From contig NC_051444.1 in assembly GCF_001649575.2 (NCBI RefSeq), positions 18,321,981 through 18,385,980 of the forward strand: 64,000 nt of DNA, in the 5' to 3' direction. The stretch comes from Kryptolebias marmoratus (lineage: Eukaryota; Chordata; Actinopteri; Cyprinodontiformes; Rivulidae). Of the stretch, positions 12,417-24,500 are shown piece by piece (position 1 is the first letter of the stretch; every line of letters starts with the position of its first letter). The notes below the pieces were generated by a model. The model saw nothing but the letters and a program-made list of their open reading frames with translations, was not told the origin of the DNA and ran no database searches. The position numbers and the translations under genes were made by a program.

Positions 12417-15400
12417 TGAGCTAAATGTGGTCAAAAATCAAGGGTTTTGTAGATGTATAAACTTATTCTTGGGTGCTGAATAGATATATGCATCTGTCAG
12501 TCTCAAACCCTTCTCACATTTGACTGATGTAAGCAGTTTCTTGCACAACTTGGCACTTATGATAGAAGACCATTACTTGAATACATCCTGTGAATATATG
12601 CTGCGAGTTCTCCAGTTGGCTAAAGCGCTATTAACAACAACTCTTTCTAAAATGGTTTACAGCTAAATCCCATTCCAATATGGTCCATAATTTATTTTGT
12701 AATAGGTTACAGGTCAGATGGACTGATCTTGTGGCCCCTATATGGCCCGGGGGCTCGCAGTTGATGGTCCCTGGCTTATATATATTTACTGGTGCAATAT
12801 ATTTTCCAAATATCTGATGTTAAATAACAAATGCTTTGAAATTAATGTAGTATTATATTGACCTTTTAAAACATAAACCTCACAGCAAATACAGAACATC
12901 TTTGGGTTCAAACCAGTATTTGTGTATTTAGCTTCACACACCCCACCTTTCAACTCAAGAGCAGTCATTTACTGACCTGTGTTTCTTTTATTCATTGAAA
13001 CCAAATTCAATAAGATCATTTATCACAACACCAAAGAATCAATACAGTTTAAAGTTTTGTTTGCTTGTTGTTTTTGTGTGAAAAGATTAGAAGACCAGTT
13101 ACTGCATCCTGATATCTAATTACCACTAAAACAGAGAGAACTGATGTGGACAATAAAAAAATGTCCTTATGCCTTTTAAAAAAAAACACCCTGTTTTCAC
13201 TTGTTGATCCAAAATGACTGAATTATGAAGTAGGATCATGTTTTATATCAAACAGCTCAAGCAAATAATTATGCCTCTACTGAAAATTTATTATAGTGTG
13301 TATTAGTGTGCCTGTTTTAGTAACACTTAATAAAATAGTGTTACAATTGCAAATGAACAATGAGAAAGACAATAGTTCAACATTTTGAAACATGGAACTT
13401 TTTTAAAACTGAAACATGAAAAAAAAATCAGACCTTTCACATCCAAGAAATCATATTCTGGCTGGAAATAAATGTGTTTTCCCAAGAGAAATCACCTCTT
13501 TGCAACTGGACAGACCCTAGAGAGAGTAGGTGACTACAAATACTTTTTTTGTTGTATGTGTTTTCCTGCCTCTGTGTGTCTGTCTGCGGTGGGATGAATA
13601 AAAGCTGAGATGGCTCACCTCACCTCCTGCTCACCCACAGATCCCAGCATTACAGCTTACAGTCCCCCCATCTCCAGCCTGTCACCCCGGCTGCTGGAAA
13701 GTCATCAATTATTACGTTTCAAGCATTTAAGGGCTTAAATTTTTCATTCTTTTCTTGCAGTTGAAAAACTTAGTTGTTTCCAAATGTTTTAGAATAATTT
13801 TAGACTATATGTCATAGCCCACCTTTCACTTTTCAAACAGTCCCACAGTATGATAGGACCACCACTGTGCAACGCTGTAGCACAGATTTCTTTTCCCGTT
13901 ATGGCTCTTATTTTGTTACCTTTAGTCACTGTCGTGCTCTACTTCCTTGGCATTTTTCTTTGATTTCCTTTAAACATTCTGCTAGAAAACAAAAGCAAAC
14001 TGTCTTTGAAAGATTTTGTTTGCTTTCTTATTTTTCAGTAGAGATGTCCTTTTAGGTTTCTGTTCAGGGAGCTCTACTCGGATCATTGCTCCGCGTACAT
14101 TATTTGTGCCACCTCATTGTATTGCTCCAAGGCTGCCTAAAGCCCTTTAGATGGTTTTTTGTTTGTTTGTTTTGTCTGTTTTATTGTGGGGGGTTTTTTT
14201 TGTTTTGTTTTTTTTGCAGCAGTGTGCAGACTTGTCTCACAGTTTTCTTTTAACTCCACATCCTGAAATCAACAATACATTTCAAAATATTGAAACAAGA
14301 GTTACAATTTGTCATTTAAACTTGCTGCTTTTTTAAAAAAAAAACCTTAATAATTAAAAAAATGACTGTGTTGGTTGGAGTCTGTGTGTGTATTTCCTTT
14401 TATCAAACAGCATTCTGATGCTGTTGTTTATTAACTTGGCAGATTTCCATACAACCACACAAATCTGTGCCCACTGACAGTGGAGTATTGTGAGCACAGC
14501 AGAAGAGAATTAGATGGGAAAACAGAAATCCGTCTTGTAGATTTACGACATGCACTGTGCAAAGAAATTTGTTTTACATTGACGTACCTGTATCACAGTT
14601 CGCTCTGAGACTTGCTGGAAAGTTTGCACTCACCGTGTGGAGTAAAAAAAAAAAAAGCAGCTGGTTCTGCTGTTGTTGCTGTTGCCATTAAAGCTGAAGT
14701 TGAAGCAATCTGACAAAATAACGGTTCAAGGAAGCTGGGATGTATTTTTCTGAAACCCCCTTTACTTTAAAGTAATCCTGTTTTTGGTCAAGGTTATCAT
14801 TGTCCCGTGTTTTATCCTGGTTTAGTTTATTAAAGCCTCTGGGAACCCGGTTTTATTGACTTTGTGCTATCAGTGACAAGATCCAATATGAGCACAACCC
14901 TGTTCTCCCCTCAAAGTTCAGCTCCTGCTGTCTCTGTCAACATATTTAAGCGTTTGTGTTTTTGTTTCCCTCTTGCACAGCTCTGATATGGGCTGGACTC
15001 AGTCAGAAGAGATGATGCCATGTGGTCCAATGTGGAGTCAGAACTTGTATTTCATGGTGTTTTGCAGCGACTGTACTTTTTGCAGCTCTGGGAAAAATGT
15101 TATTAGATCATTTTTTTCCCCTCTCCACCTGCTAGATAGTTTTGTTTACAAGCATATTTCTGCAGATTACATATTGCTGTGTGGATTGCTCACAGTGTGG
15201 GAACTTGCTTAAGCTGCCTGCAGTTGGGTAATATTGTGTGTAGTTCTGTATGTATTTATACATCTTTTTATACACTTTTGCCACTGTTTGCACTATCTGG
15301 TGAGATGCTTAGGTGCTTACCTTGCTGGAGCAGTGGTGAGTGAATATTCTTTAACGGCGGTCAAAAGGAAAAAACTCCCTCAGCAGATGTCTGTATCAGC

Positions 15401-15760
15401 GTGTGAAGCTATACAAAGAGGATGGGGCTGAAAGTGTGCATGCTTAGCTGGCTGTCACTGTATGATTAAAGGTAAGAATAACACTGCGGCGCTGGTGGAA
15501 CCACATGCTGTGAGAGGGGAACTGAGGAGGGTGGTGGTTAAGGCGCTTAAGGTGGTTCGGCTCAGGCGGGATCTAAAAGTACCTGCACGTTTCTGTGCCT
15601 TTAGAGTCTGTTACATAATAAACATCTTTATCAAATGTTTTGGTAAGCTGCTGTGAACGACTAGTCTGCTTACACTGCACTCAGTCAAAGAAGATTTGCA
15701 TAAAATAATAGGGAGAAGCTAGGGTCGGAGCTTTTTATCATTATTTTTATTATTGTTTTT
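12417..15760. other. Gene-free stretch with low-complexity runs
   Basis: No gene is recognised. A possible hAT end (gcccctatatggcccggggg...ggtccctgg) lies near 12,735-12,775. T/G-rich low complexity occupies about 14,152-14,218, and an A-run lies at 14,645-14,657. Small open frames here have no recognisable domains. Confidence 0.35.
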
Positions 15761-15764
15761 ATTA

Positions 15765-16520
15765 TTATCGTGCTGTGATCTCCAGCTCTCACTGGAGCGG
15801 TTCGCAGCCGAGTGTGAAGCAGCTGGGATGAGGATCAGCACCTCCAAATCTGAGGCCATGGTCCTCAGTCGGAAAAGGGCGGACGGCACCTCCGAGTTGG
15901 GAATGAGGTGCTGCCTCAAGTGGAGGAGTTTAAGTATCTCAGGGTCTTGTTCACAAGTGAGGGAAGAATGGAGAGTGAGATCGACAGACGGATCTGTGCT
16001 GCTTCTGCTGTATTGCTTACTCTGTACCGGTCTGTTTGGGTGAAGGGGGAGCTGAGCAGCAAGGCAAAATTCTCTGTTTACCGGTCGGTTCCTACCCTTA
16101 CTTTGGGTAGTGACCAAAAGAATGAGATCATGGATGCAGGCGGTTGAAATGAGATTTCTCCTCAGGGTAGCTGGACTCTCACCTAAAGACAGGTTGAGAA
16201 GTTTGGTTATCCAGGAGGGACTCGGAGTAAAGCTGCTGCTCCTCCTCGTGGAGAGGAGCCGGTTGAGGTGGTTCAGGCATCTGGTAGAGATGTCCCCCGG
16301 ACGCCTCCCTAGGGAGGTGTTCCAGGCATGTCCAAAAGGGAGGAGTCCCCAGGGAAGACCCAGGACACACTGGAGAGACTATGTGTCTCTCCTGGCCTGG
16401 AAATGCCTTGGAATCCTCCCAGAAGAGCTGGAAGAGGTGGCTGTGGAGAGAGACGTCTGGGCTTCCCTGCTGAAGCTGCTGCTCCCACGACCCGACTCCA
16501 AAATAAGCAGCAGATAAGGA
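15765..16520 (+). mobile_element. Non-LTR retrotransposon 3' fragment (copy 2, best preserved)
   Basis: This encodes, with frameshifts, the C-terminal part of a fish LINE reverse transcriptase and its downstream domain. Frames read LSLERFAAECEAAGMRISTS, then LPQVEEFKYLRVLFTSEGRM, then EMRFLLRVAGLSPKDRLRSL, RSRLRWFRHLVEMSPGRLP and GRPRTHWRDYVSLLAWKCLG. The frame changes at about 15,900 and 16,110, and an internal deletion removes the block that normally follows YRSVPTLT. It is 5'-truncated and inactive. Overlapping open frames on both strands here are shadows of this element. Confidence 0.85.
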
Positions 16521-18009
16521 TGTGTAAACACAGGGAGGGAAAATGTGGGCCAGCCCTTATGCTCACTAAGTCACAGTGTTTTTAACACTTGGGCTGCCGT
16601 GTTCTGTGGTCAGCTATTGTTACTAAAACGCTGACCGGTCAGGATCAGCTTTAATGATCTGATCTCGTTTTCACTCCACCAACCAGTGCCAAAAATCCTC
16701 CTGACTGCACAGAATGATTTCATCCATTTAATACCTGCACTGTATTTAGTTAGCATGCTTGTCACTGAAGAGTGTTTAGCATTTGATGCAGACCTTTACA
16801 CCTGTCACAAGTGACTGTGGTACTGTTAGAACAGGTCACCCCAATGGAGCTGAGCCCCTCGAGTGCTGCCTCACTTTGTACATTGACTGAACTTCAAAGA
16901 ATAATGAGGATGAAGTTTAAAAAGAAAATACTCTTGCTCTTTTAAAATCAGTTTGAATCCCCGGTGAGAACGGTGCCAGTTCGAGCGCTGTACTAACATC
17001 CTCCACCCTGTGTGGAGTTGTTTCTAAAACTGCAGCAAGGGGTTTAAAAAGCAGCCATCAGCTTCCTCTAAGACACCAATTCAATCTTCTGCATTTATCA
17101 TTCTTTTTTACTCTTTTCAAAGGCCAAAAAAAGTGCACCGATAAGTGGCGCATTGGTGCTATTTTTCTGTCTTAAGGGATAAAGTGCACTGTGGGATGGC
17201 CTCATAGACCCCCTTCACAGAGGATGGCAACTCCGGTGTGCTCTCTACGACCTACACAACCTATTAGAATGTGGCTGGAATGTGGCAATCATAAACTGCT
17301 TCACTTTTAGTCCACACAAAATAGGTCTTTACCCGCTATTTTCTGTGTCCCCAAGATGCTCCCTTGCACCCTCACAATCACAATGCGATATATGTCAGCA
17401 GCACGTTCCTGCCACTGTATGACCCCGATTGCGCCATGTTGCAGGCTCCAACTCGGCATGACTCTGTCGAACTGTGTCAGGACATTGCTCTGTGTTAGAA
17501 GATCACACCGAGCTGGAAAGATGCAACCGCATGGGTATCACACCTACACCGGGTTGCTTCCATGATCTTGCCACTACCACAGTCGCAGCCAAGGAATGAG
17601 GCCAGGATGGCCGGTCCTGCTTCAAATTGTTAACAACTGAGCCACGCTGGTGCAAGCAGGAACCACGTCGTGGATATGCTGCCACCACTCTCCTCCACGC
17701 TCCACCCAGGGCCTCAATATGCTGTCACCAACAGCGATAGAGCACCATGACCTCGCTGCAGAGGTTTTCTGCATGTGTGTATCTGCGTGATTAAGAAATA
17801 AGCACCGTTTCTAATGTAAGAAATTACTAACTTTAGTATCACGTAATCTCTGAAAACAGTAACGTAATATCTTCTGCTGGCTAAAGTGGCCATCCTGATG
17901 TGATTGAGTAAATAGTTTGAGCTTTGGATTGAGCCATGAAACAAATACACTTTTAAGATACAGTTAAAAATTAAGCGTTCAAACTTTGGGAGTTGGATTG
18001 TCTTTAAGT
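16521..18009. other. Gene-free stretch, nothing recognised
   Basis: I see no gene, clear transposon or tandem array. The segment at about 17,200-17,750 is more GC-rich than its surroundings, but its short open frames have no family resemblance. Confidence 0.35.
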
Positions 18010-18530
18010 AACTAATGTGCCCTTGATAAAATGTACCTGAATAAAGAAGTCTTTATGAACTGCTCCCTCAGCATAGTTTTATTGTTTCCTCTAATATTAG
18101 GCAGCCATGCCTTTGTAATGCAAAAACGCTGGACATCCCTGGAAAAGTTGTTCTCGAAGGCAGCATACGTTGCTCTTAAATCTCCACTGGACTTTTCTGC
18201 ATTAACTCTGCCTTCACTGAGGTAAAAAATTCTAAGGTCAAGGGCACAAGTACAACCCCATACTATCACAGAGCCTGGCTTACGACTTGTATTGTGCAAG
18301 TTTCCTAACCAGTAGCTATCCCCCCCTGTTGACTGTTGAACCAGCGTGAAATCTTTGGAATGGCCCTTTGAAGTGCTGTTGAGATTTGTTGTTGTGCTTC
18401 CATAAAGGTGGGGCATTGACAGGAAGGCTTGACAAAAATGAAAATCAATGAGCAGACTGAGCTGTGCAGGCTTTTTGTCCTACACTTCCCATAATGCAAC
18501 TCAATCCCATCTTACAGTTAAACCATCCTG
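18010..18530 (-). pseudogene. Decayed Tc1/mariner-like transposase
   Basis: Read on the minus strand, a broken frame contains KPGSVIVWGC, as in the G-S-V-M-V-W-G-C block of Tc1-like transposases. It is followed by EGRVNAEK (like the G-x-M-N-A-E-K block). In other frames come a remnant of the MLPSR..LFQG block (atgctgccttcgagaac) and an ITKAWLP-like segment. The catalytic N-A-K-P-H stretch has been lost by deletion. No intact terminal repeats were seen. Confidence 0.65.
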
Positions 18531-21415
18531 AATGGGATCATCGGGGATTCTTTTCTGAGATTTGACAAAGGCTCCCTGGAGCTGCTGAAGAGTTTACACA
18601 TATATACAACATACATATGACTGTTTTCACAGGACTTCTCACAAACTGATTAGAAACACAAACATGGGGGGGACTCCCCGCGGGGCACAAACGCAGCCAC
18701 TTTTATTCTTTTTTGTAAATGTAATTATCGCAGTTTCATGTCAAGTTGCACAACTGGCCTGAATGTAACGGCGGTCTATTTTCAGCCCAAAACAAAACCA
18801 CGAAAAATCAAATTCTCCAGTGATAAGTAATGTTTTGTGTTTAGCTTTCTTTGACCACCCCTGGGGGCTAAATTGCATTCCAACGATCCCGCAGATAGCG
18901 CCGTCTTTTAACAAATCCTGCAAAATCAAGATTAAAAAAATAAATCTAATGCCAATCTCCAGGACATTAATAAGTCTGTGCGCTGGCAGAAATAGACAGA
19001 ACAGTCTGATTGCAGGCAGAGAAAAGGTTGGGAAAACCAGAAAGCTCTTACCTAAGACAAATTATTGGAGCTATTGTGAAGGAACATTAGCCTGCCATGA
19101 TGGATATTTTCAGTATGTGTAAGATGAAGCCGAGCTGATCAGAAATACTCTCTGCAGGCCCCCTCCCTACCCACCTCTGGGTCACTACACAGGCCTAATC
19201 ATGCTGCCCTGGTTGGCTGCTGTGCAAATACTGCCATCTACTGTCAGGACGAGGAACCCCGCCTGCTGCTGAGCATCAGTCTCCTGCCAGGTCCACACAA
19301 TCTGAAACTGAAAGGCAGCACTGTTTGAGTTAACAAGCTAAATTAGGCATTGGAGATAATAATTGTGTATCTTTTCAAATTCAACAGCTAACATATAAAC
19401 AAATGTGTTCTGTTATCCAAGGTTTGGACACATCTACTTGTTTTCTTTTTTGGACTCTAAACAAATATATGTAACGGATTTGGTAACCGCAGAAGAAAAG
19501 AAAAGCTCTTTCTTAGATGACAGCTTTGAATATTCTCATTATTTCTCTAAAACACCCCTATAAGTTAATCTCTTGAAGATGGAACCTGGTTGTGGATATG
19601 GTCCATCCCAGGACAGGAGGTCCAAGACTCACCTCTGCTGCTAAATCGCCAGCCTCGTTTTAAATATTTTAATGTCATCCTTCCTGTTCTCACTGTCATT
19701 TTAGATATCCACAGCTTCATTTTAACCTTGATTTCGGAGGTATGTAGGAAAACTCTTATGTGGGAAAAGAATACCCTAAAATTACTGATATTTACAGTTA
19801 GAAGTACACAGGTTGGAAACCAGTCTCACTTTCCTGTAACACCACGATGACGTTTGAAATTTCTTCTGAACAGTAAATGTTCTGCCAGCCTGTTAAAGCA
19901 CAGAATTGTCCCCTGATTTTCCACAATCCCCTTCGCTGTCTATGAGAGCATTTCTGCTACCTAAAAATCCAATTAATGAACAAATCGTATATTTTTTTGT
20001 GCATACAAACAGATTTTGCACCTCTGTCTAATTCCCCAAGCTGTCACAAAGCGACATTTGCACTTCTAACTGGGAGTCACTCTGCACAGGAGCATTTTCC
20101 CCATATTTAAGTGAAGTACTGTGCACGCATTTAGAGAAAAACCTGCACACGTTTATGTAATTTACTGTTCAGGCAAAAAGTACTGTATTCTGACTCTCTG
20201 TGTAACATGCACTTTGTGTGACATATTTACCATCTTCTGAGAGCTAAACGTCTCAGAAGAAGAAACAGGGAATTTGGCAATCTTCTGCATGACTGCTTTC
20301 ACAAAAAAAAAAAGACAATCATGTCAGGAAAGGTATTATAAAGGTATATTACATTTCTCCATTTCTCTATGATTTGTGTAACACTAATATAAAGCAAGTA
20401 TATCTGCAATGTTTATCTGTAATTTGCATTTTTATTGTAATTCCTATTGTGGAATGGTGATGGGTCACAATTTATTAAGGTATTTAAAACTACATTACGG
20501 GCATCTGGAGTTATCTGTTTTTAATCGGGCATGAACATTTGCCCAGCAATAAACGACTTTGTACGTTAAAATTTAACTGCAGATATTGAGAAAATTTATT
20601 TTGGATATTTAAAAAAAAATGAGAGAGAATATCTGACATTGAAAACATGTTAATGCCAAAAGAACAAAATGATCATTTGTTTATCTGAAACATTCGTTCT
20701 GAGTGGGAAAAAAAACTGGAATTACATCAACGCACGTTTACCCCCTAGACAATAAACATAAAATTGGTCACTAAGTGCCCTGAATTTTTAGATATTGTTT
20801 GGTTTTTGACTAGCACAATACAATATATCTACAAGTTCCTACTTGTTTGCATTTTTATTTAACATTCTGATAAGACAACTAAAGGCATTGCTCTCTTTTT
20901 TTTAAATAATGAATGCATCAGAAGAGGATTTCAGTAAAGTCCCACATCTATTTGATCAAACAAGAGGTTGTATTAGCAGGTTCAAACTAAATAAAGGCAA
21001 ACAAGAAAAACAAATAGAACAGTCAAATAAAAATAGCTGTAATCATGTTATGATCAATAAAACTCCCAGGAGGGCAGCAGGAAAACTGAACCACCTCCAG
21101 AAGTGCTCTGATTGTGTCGAGCTTGAAGGTGATAAAAAGCTAAATATATTCTTATTATTTGTAATAAAAATGCTCATTGTAGGATACAATAACTGATCGA
21201 CAGTCTTAATTATGTTGTGTAAAATGTGATAACTAATGACTGGCACACCCCCTCTGGAGGTTCGATATCGGTGCTTAAAGAGCTGACAGCAGCTGAAGAA
21301 ATCACACTTTTCCTTAGATACTTCCTCTTCCTAGCCTGGCGTTGTGTCAGATGTGGACCAAACTGGAAGGTATGGTTCAACAAATGTGGAAAAACAAAGT
21401 ATTTACACAATAAAA
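18531..21415. other. Gene-free stretch, possible conserved non-coding DNA
   Basis: No gene is recognised. The segment at about 18,840-19,080 is free of repeats and low complexity and reads like conserved vertebrate non-coding sequence. That is a subjective impression which only a genome alignment can test. Confidence 0.3.
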
Positions 21416-21424
21416 TGTCCATAT

Positions 21425-21430
21425 TTTATT
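21425..21430 (-). terminator. Polyadenylation signal of mrpl46
   Basis: AATAAA on the minus strand, 86 bp beyond the mrpl46 stop codon at 21,516-21,518. This implies a 3' UTR of roughly 100 bases. Confidence 0.7.
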
Positions 21431-21515
21431 GAATGATATGATATCTAAAGACAGAAGGTGACAGATAGGCAACAAATAGAACTTTCAGTCAGAGTCCCTG
21501 GCGTGAGTGACCATG

Positions 21516-24500
21516 TCACAGGTTGAGGATGAAGCGATCCACCTTCATCATGTAGGCTGGTTTCAGGTACTGCTGCAGTTCACTCTTCTTCGCCCAAAGC
21601 AAAGCAGGGTTTGGATCTCTGGCTGCCGTTCTGTCTGCCAGGATGGCTTTGAAGAAGAACACCTTCGCTCCGACTGAGCTCTCCGTCCGAGCGGCCCTGG
21701 GCAGTTTGTACTTATAGACGCCGCAGGGAGCGTTGCTGAGGAAAGTCGCCTTGAAACCATCCGCTGCAGGAAAGAGAACAGGTCGAACGTGCAGTCAGGA
21801 GGAGACAAGAGGCTGAAGCAAAGATGCAGCATCCATCACGTTGCTGTATTTTGTCCCACTCTTCTGGGTTAACAGTGTTTGACTGTTTTAATTAAGGTGT
21901 TAGTGTTTCAGCTCCATCCTTGGCTATGACAACAACACACTTTTTAATCTAATCTCATGTCAAGCAAATCCCTGTGGACCCAGCTGGCTCAACAAAACAG
22001 CGAAGCACCAACATTCCCACCGAGTCCAGCTATATTAAAAATGGATCAAGCCACACTTCTGAAGGACACTTTAAATAAAACCCTCCTTCAAATGCTACAT
22101 GTTAATGTCAAGTAAAAAGCTTTAAAGGGAAAGTGATTGATAGACTAAGCAAGTAATAAGTTTATGATTAATGAAATAGTCTAATATAGACTGTCAAGTG
22201 GCGTTTTATTTAAACACTGCGTGGCTTAAAGACAGCTCATCCAACTGGATGCAAAAAAAAAAATTAACATTTTGTGCCTAATCTCTGCAACGTGAGGGAT
22301 TTTAAAGACTTAATGGAAATATATACATCCAAAACTTTCCTTTCATCACCTAAATATTACATAAATCACATTATCTATTAATATATTAATAATGCATATT
22401 ATTTCCAGTCCAGGAAACTGAGCCTTAATCTGTCCTTTAAATGGACATTTTGTGGGATTGTGTATAAATAGTCAGTGTGTTAGCTGCAGTCAGTAAGAAG
22501 GGTGGACTAATGAGCTGAGTTGAGTCGTGGCAACTTTGTTTTATCTATAACTTTTGTGTGGTTTAAAAAATATTTTTTTTTATTTTTTGAATCAAAGTCA
22601 GAGAAAAGCCTCCTGTTATTGTGCATGCTCTGTTTGGTAAAAAGCTGTTGAACATAAACCCTATTTCACACACAGTAGGTGTAAAGACACACACAGGTTC
22701 TATAGTAAAAAAAAGAAAAATATTTTGACAAACAAATTATAAGCAATTATTGCATTTATCTGAGATAATTACTTGTGATTGTGTTTTTCTTTTACCTGCA
22801 TAAAAACATCAGTGTAAAAAGAAATAATAATACTTCTTACATTAATTAATTCTCCTTTTTTTTAAAAAAGAAACATAATCAGCATTAGTTAGACATACTT
22901 GAGCACACCAAGTCAAATAAAAGGCAGTCATGGCAGGAGTGTTTTAACTGCAGAACATTAATGATTGGAGATTTGATCAGTTTATAGTCTGCACAATGTT
23001 TTGTATTTTATGACACTAAAAGATTTTTAAATTTGTATTTCTGTTCAGTAGCACTGATTTGAATTCATCATCACAGATTGTTGCTGTTTTACTACTGAAT
23101 TAATACTTGAGTTTTATACTTTGGATGTATCTTGTGTTTACATGCCAAGGAGCTGAAGCCAACACTTAAACTAACCTGCAAAGTCGAAAAGATGCCAACT
23201 AGGATATTATGCTAACTTTTAAAAGAACAATGTTAAATTTGCCAGAGGCGATGGCAAGGCTTAATTCTTATCTTTTTAAAGGCACAATTCATTTAATTGG
23301 CTTAAAAGAAAATGTTACTTTTAGAAAGAAAATACAGATAAGATTTGGAACTTCACTCCTAGCCGATTTTTATTCAGCTGCAGCACCAGCCAGGAATGTT
23401 TACCAACCTGCATCCAGCCCCAGGGATAAATTATTAAAAACCATAATCTTGATCAGCTCCAACGTTATCAGCTCTGCGTTTTCTATCAGAGAATTCCTCT
23501 CCTTCAGCATTGGAGGCAGAGCAGCGCTCGTACGCTCTGCAGCAGCAACCATTCACAGATTGCCTCTTAGCGAAGATAGCGGAGAAAGTCAATCTTAAAA
23601 AGCATAATTACAGTGTTCAAGAGTTAATGACGGGAACGCTCTTTACAGGTGAAGCAAGTCTTCTGCATGTGAGGGGGGGAAACCAAGGCAATTTTACCAA
23701 AACATTTAGAAAGCTTGAAGGTGGTAGTTTTACTTTGATGGATAGAGACAGAACATCAACCAAAAACAAACAAAAGAGAAATAATCTGAAAACGTGATCG
23801 AAAAGTTGGAAAAGATTTTACAAGTATTTGATCCCCTCCAATCCAGTCAGAACTCTGACTCCCACACGTCGATTCTGTGCCCATTACTTATTACGCCACA
23901 ACGGACTGAAACTTTGCAGCGCCACCCGGGTCCCCCCGCTCAAGAAGGCTCATATACAGGCCCATCTTAAGTTTGCCTGTGAACATCTAAATAATTCAGC
24001 TTGCTACAAGATGTGATGTCAGATAAGACCAAAATCAATCTCTTCGGCATCAACCTGACCCGCCATGTTTGAAAGAAGAAAAATCCCATTCCCACAGTCT
24101 TTGCTTTGGGGCTGTTTCTCTGCTAAAGGTACAGGACAACCTCTTTGCTCTGAGGGGCCAATGGATGAGGCCAAGTAACATAAAATCTTGAATGAGAACC
24201 TCCTTCTCTTCCAGTATGAAAACGATCCAAAACATACCTCCAAGGCAACAAAGCAGTGGCTGAAGAAGAAGCACATTAAGACCGTGGAGTGACCTCGGTC
24301 CTATAGAATATCTGTGGAGGGACCTGAAGCTTTGAGTTGTCAAACTCAAGCGTATAGAGTTTCTGTAAAAAGGAGTGGGCGAAAATCACTCCTGAGATGG
24401 GTGCAAACCTGGTGACCAACTACAAGAAACATCTTACCACAATACTCACCAACAAGAGTTTCTCCACTAAACACTAAGTCATGTTTGGCTTGGGGATCCA

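Noticed and set aside
15719..16117. 132-codon minus-strand open frame
   Set aside because: It is antisense to the LINE fragment on the plus strand and has no domain resemblance.
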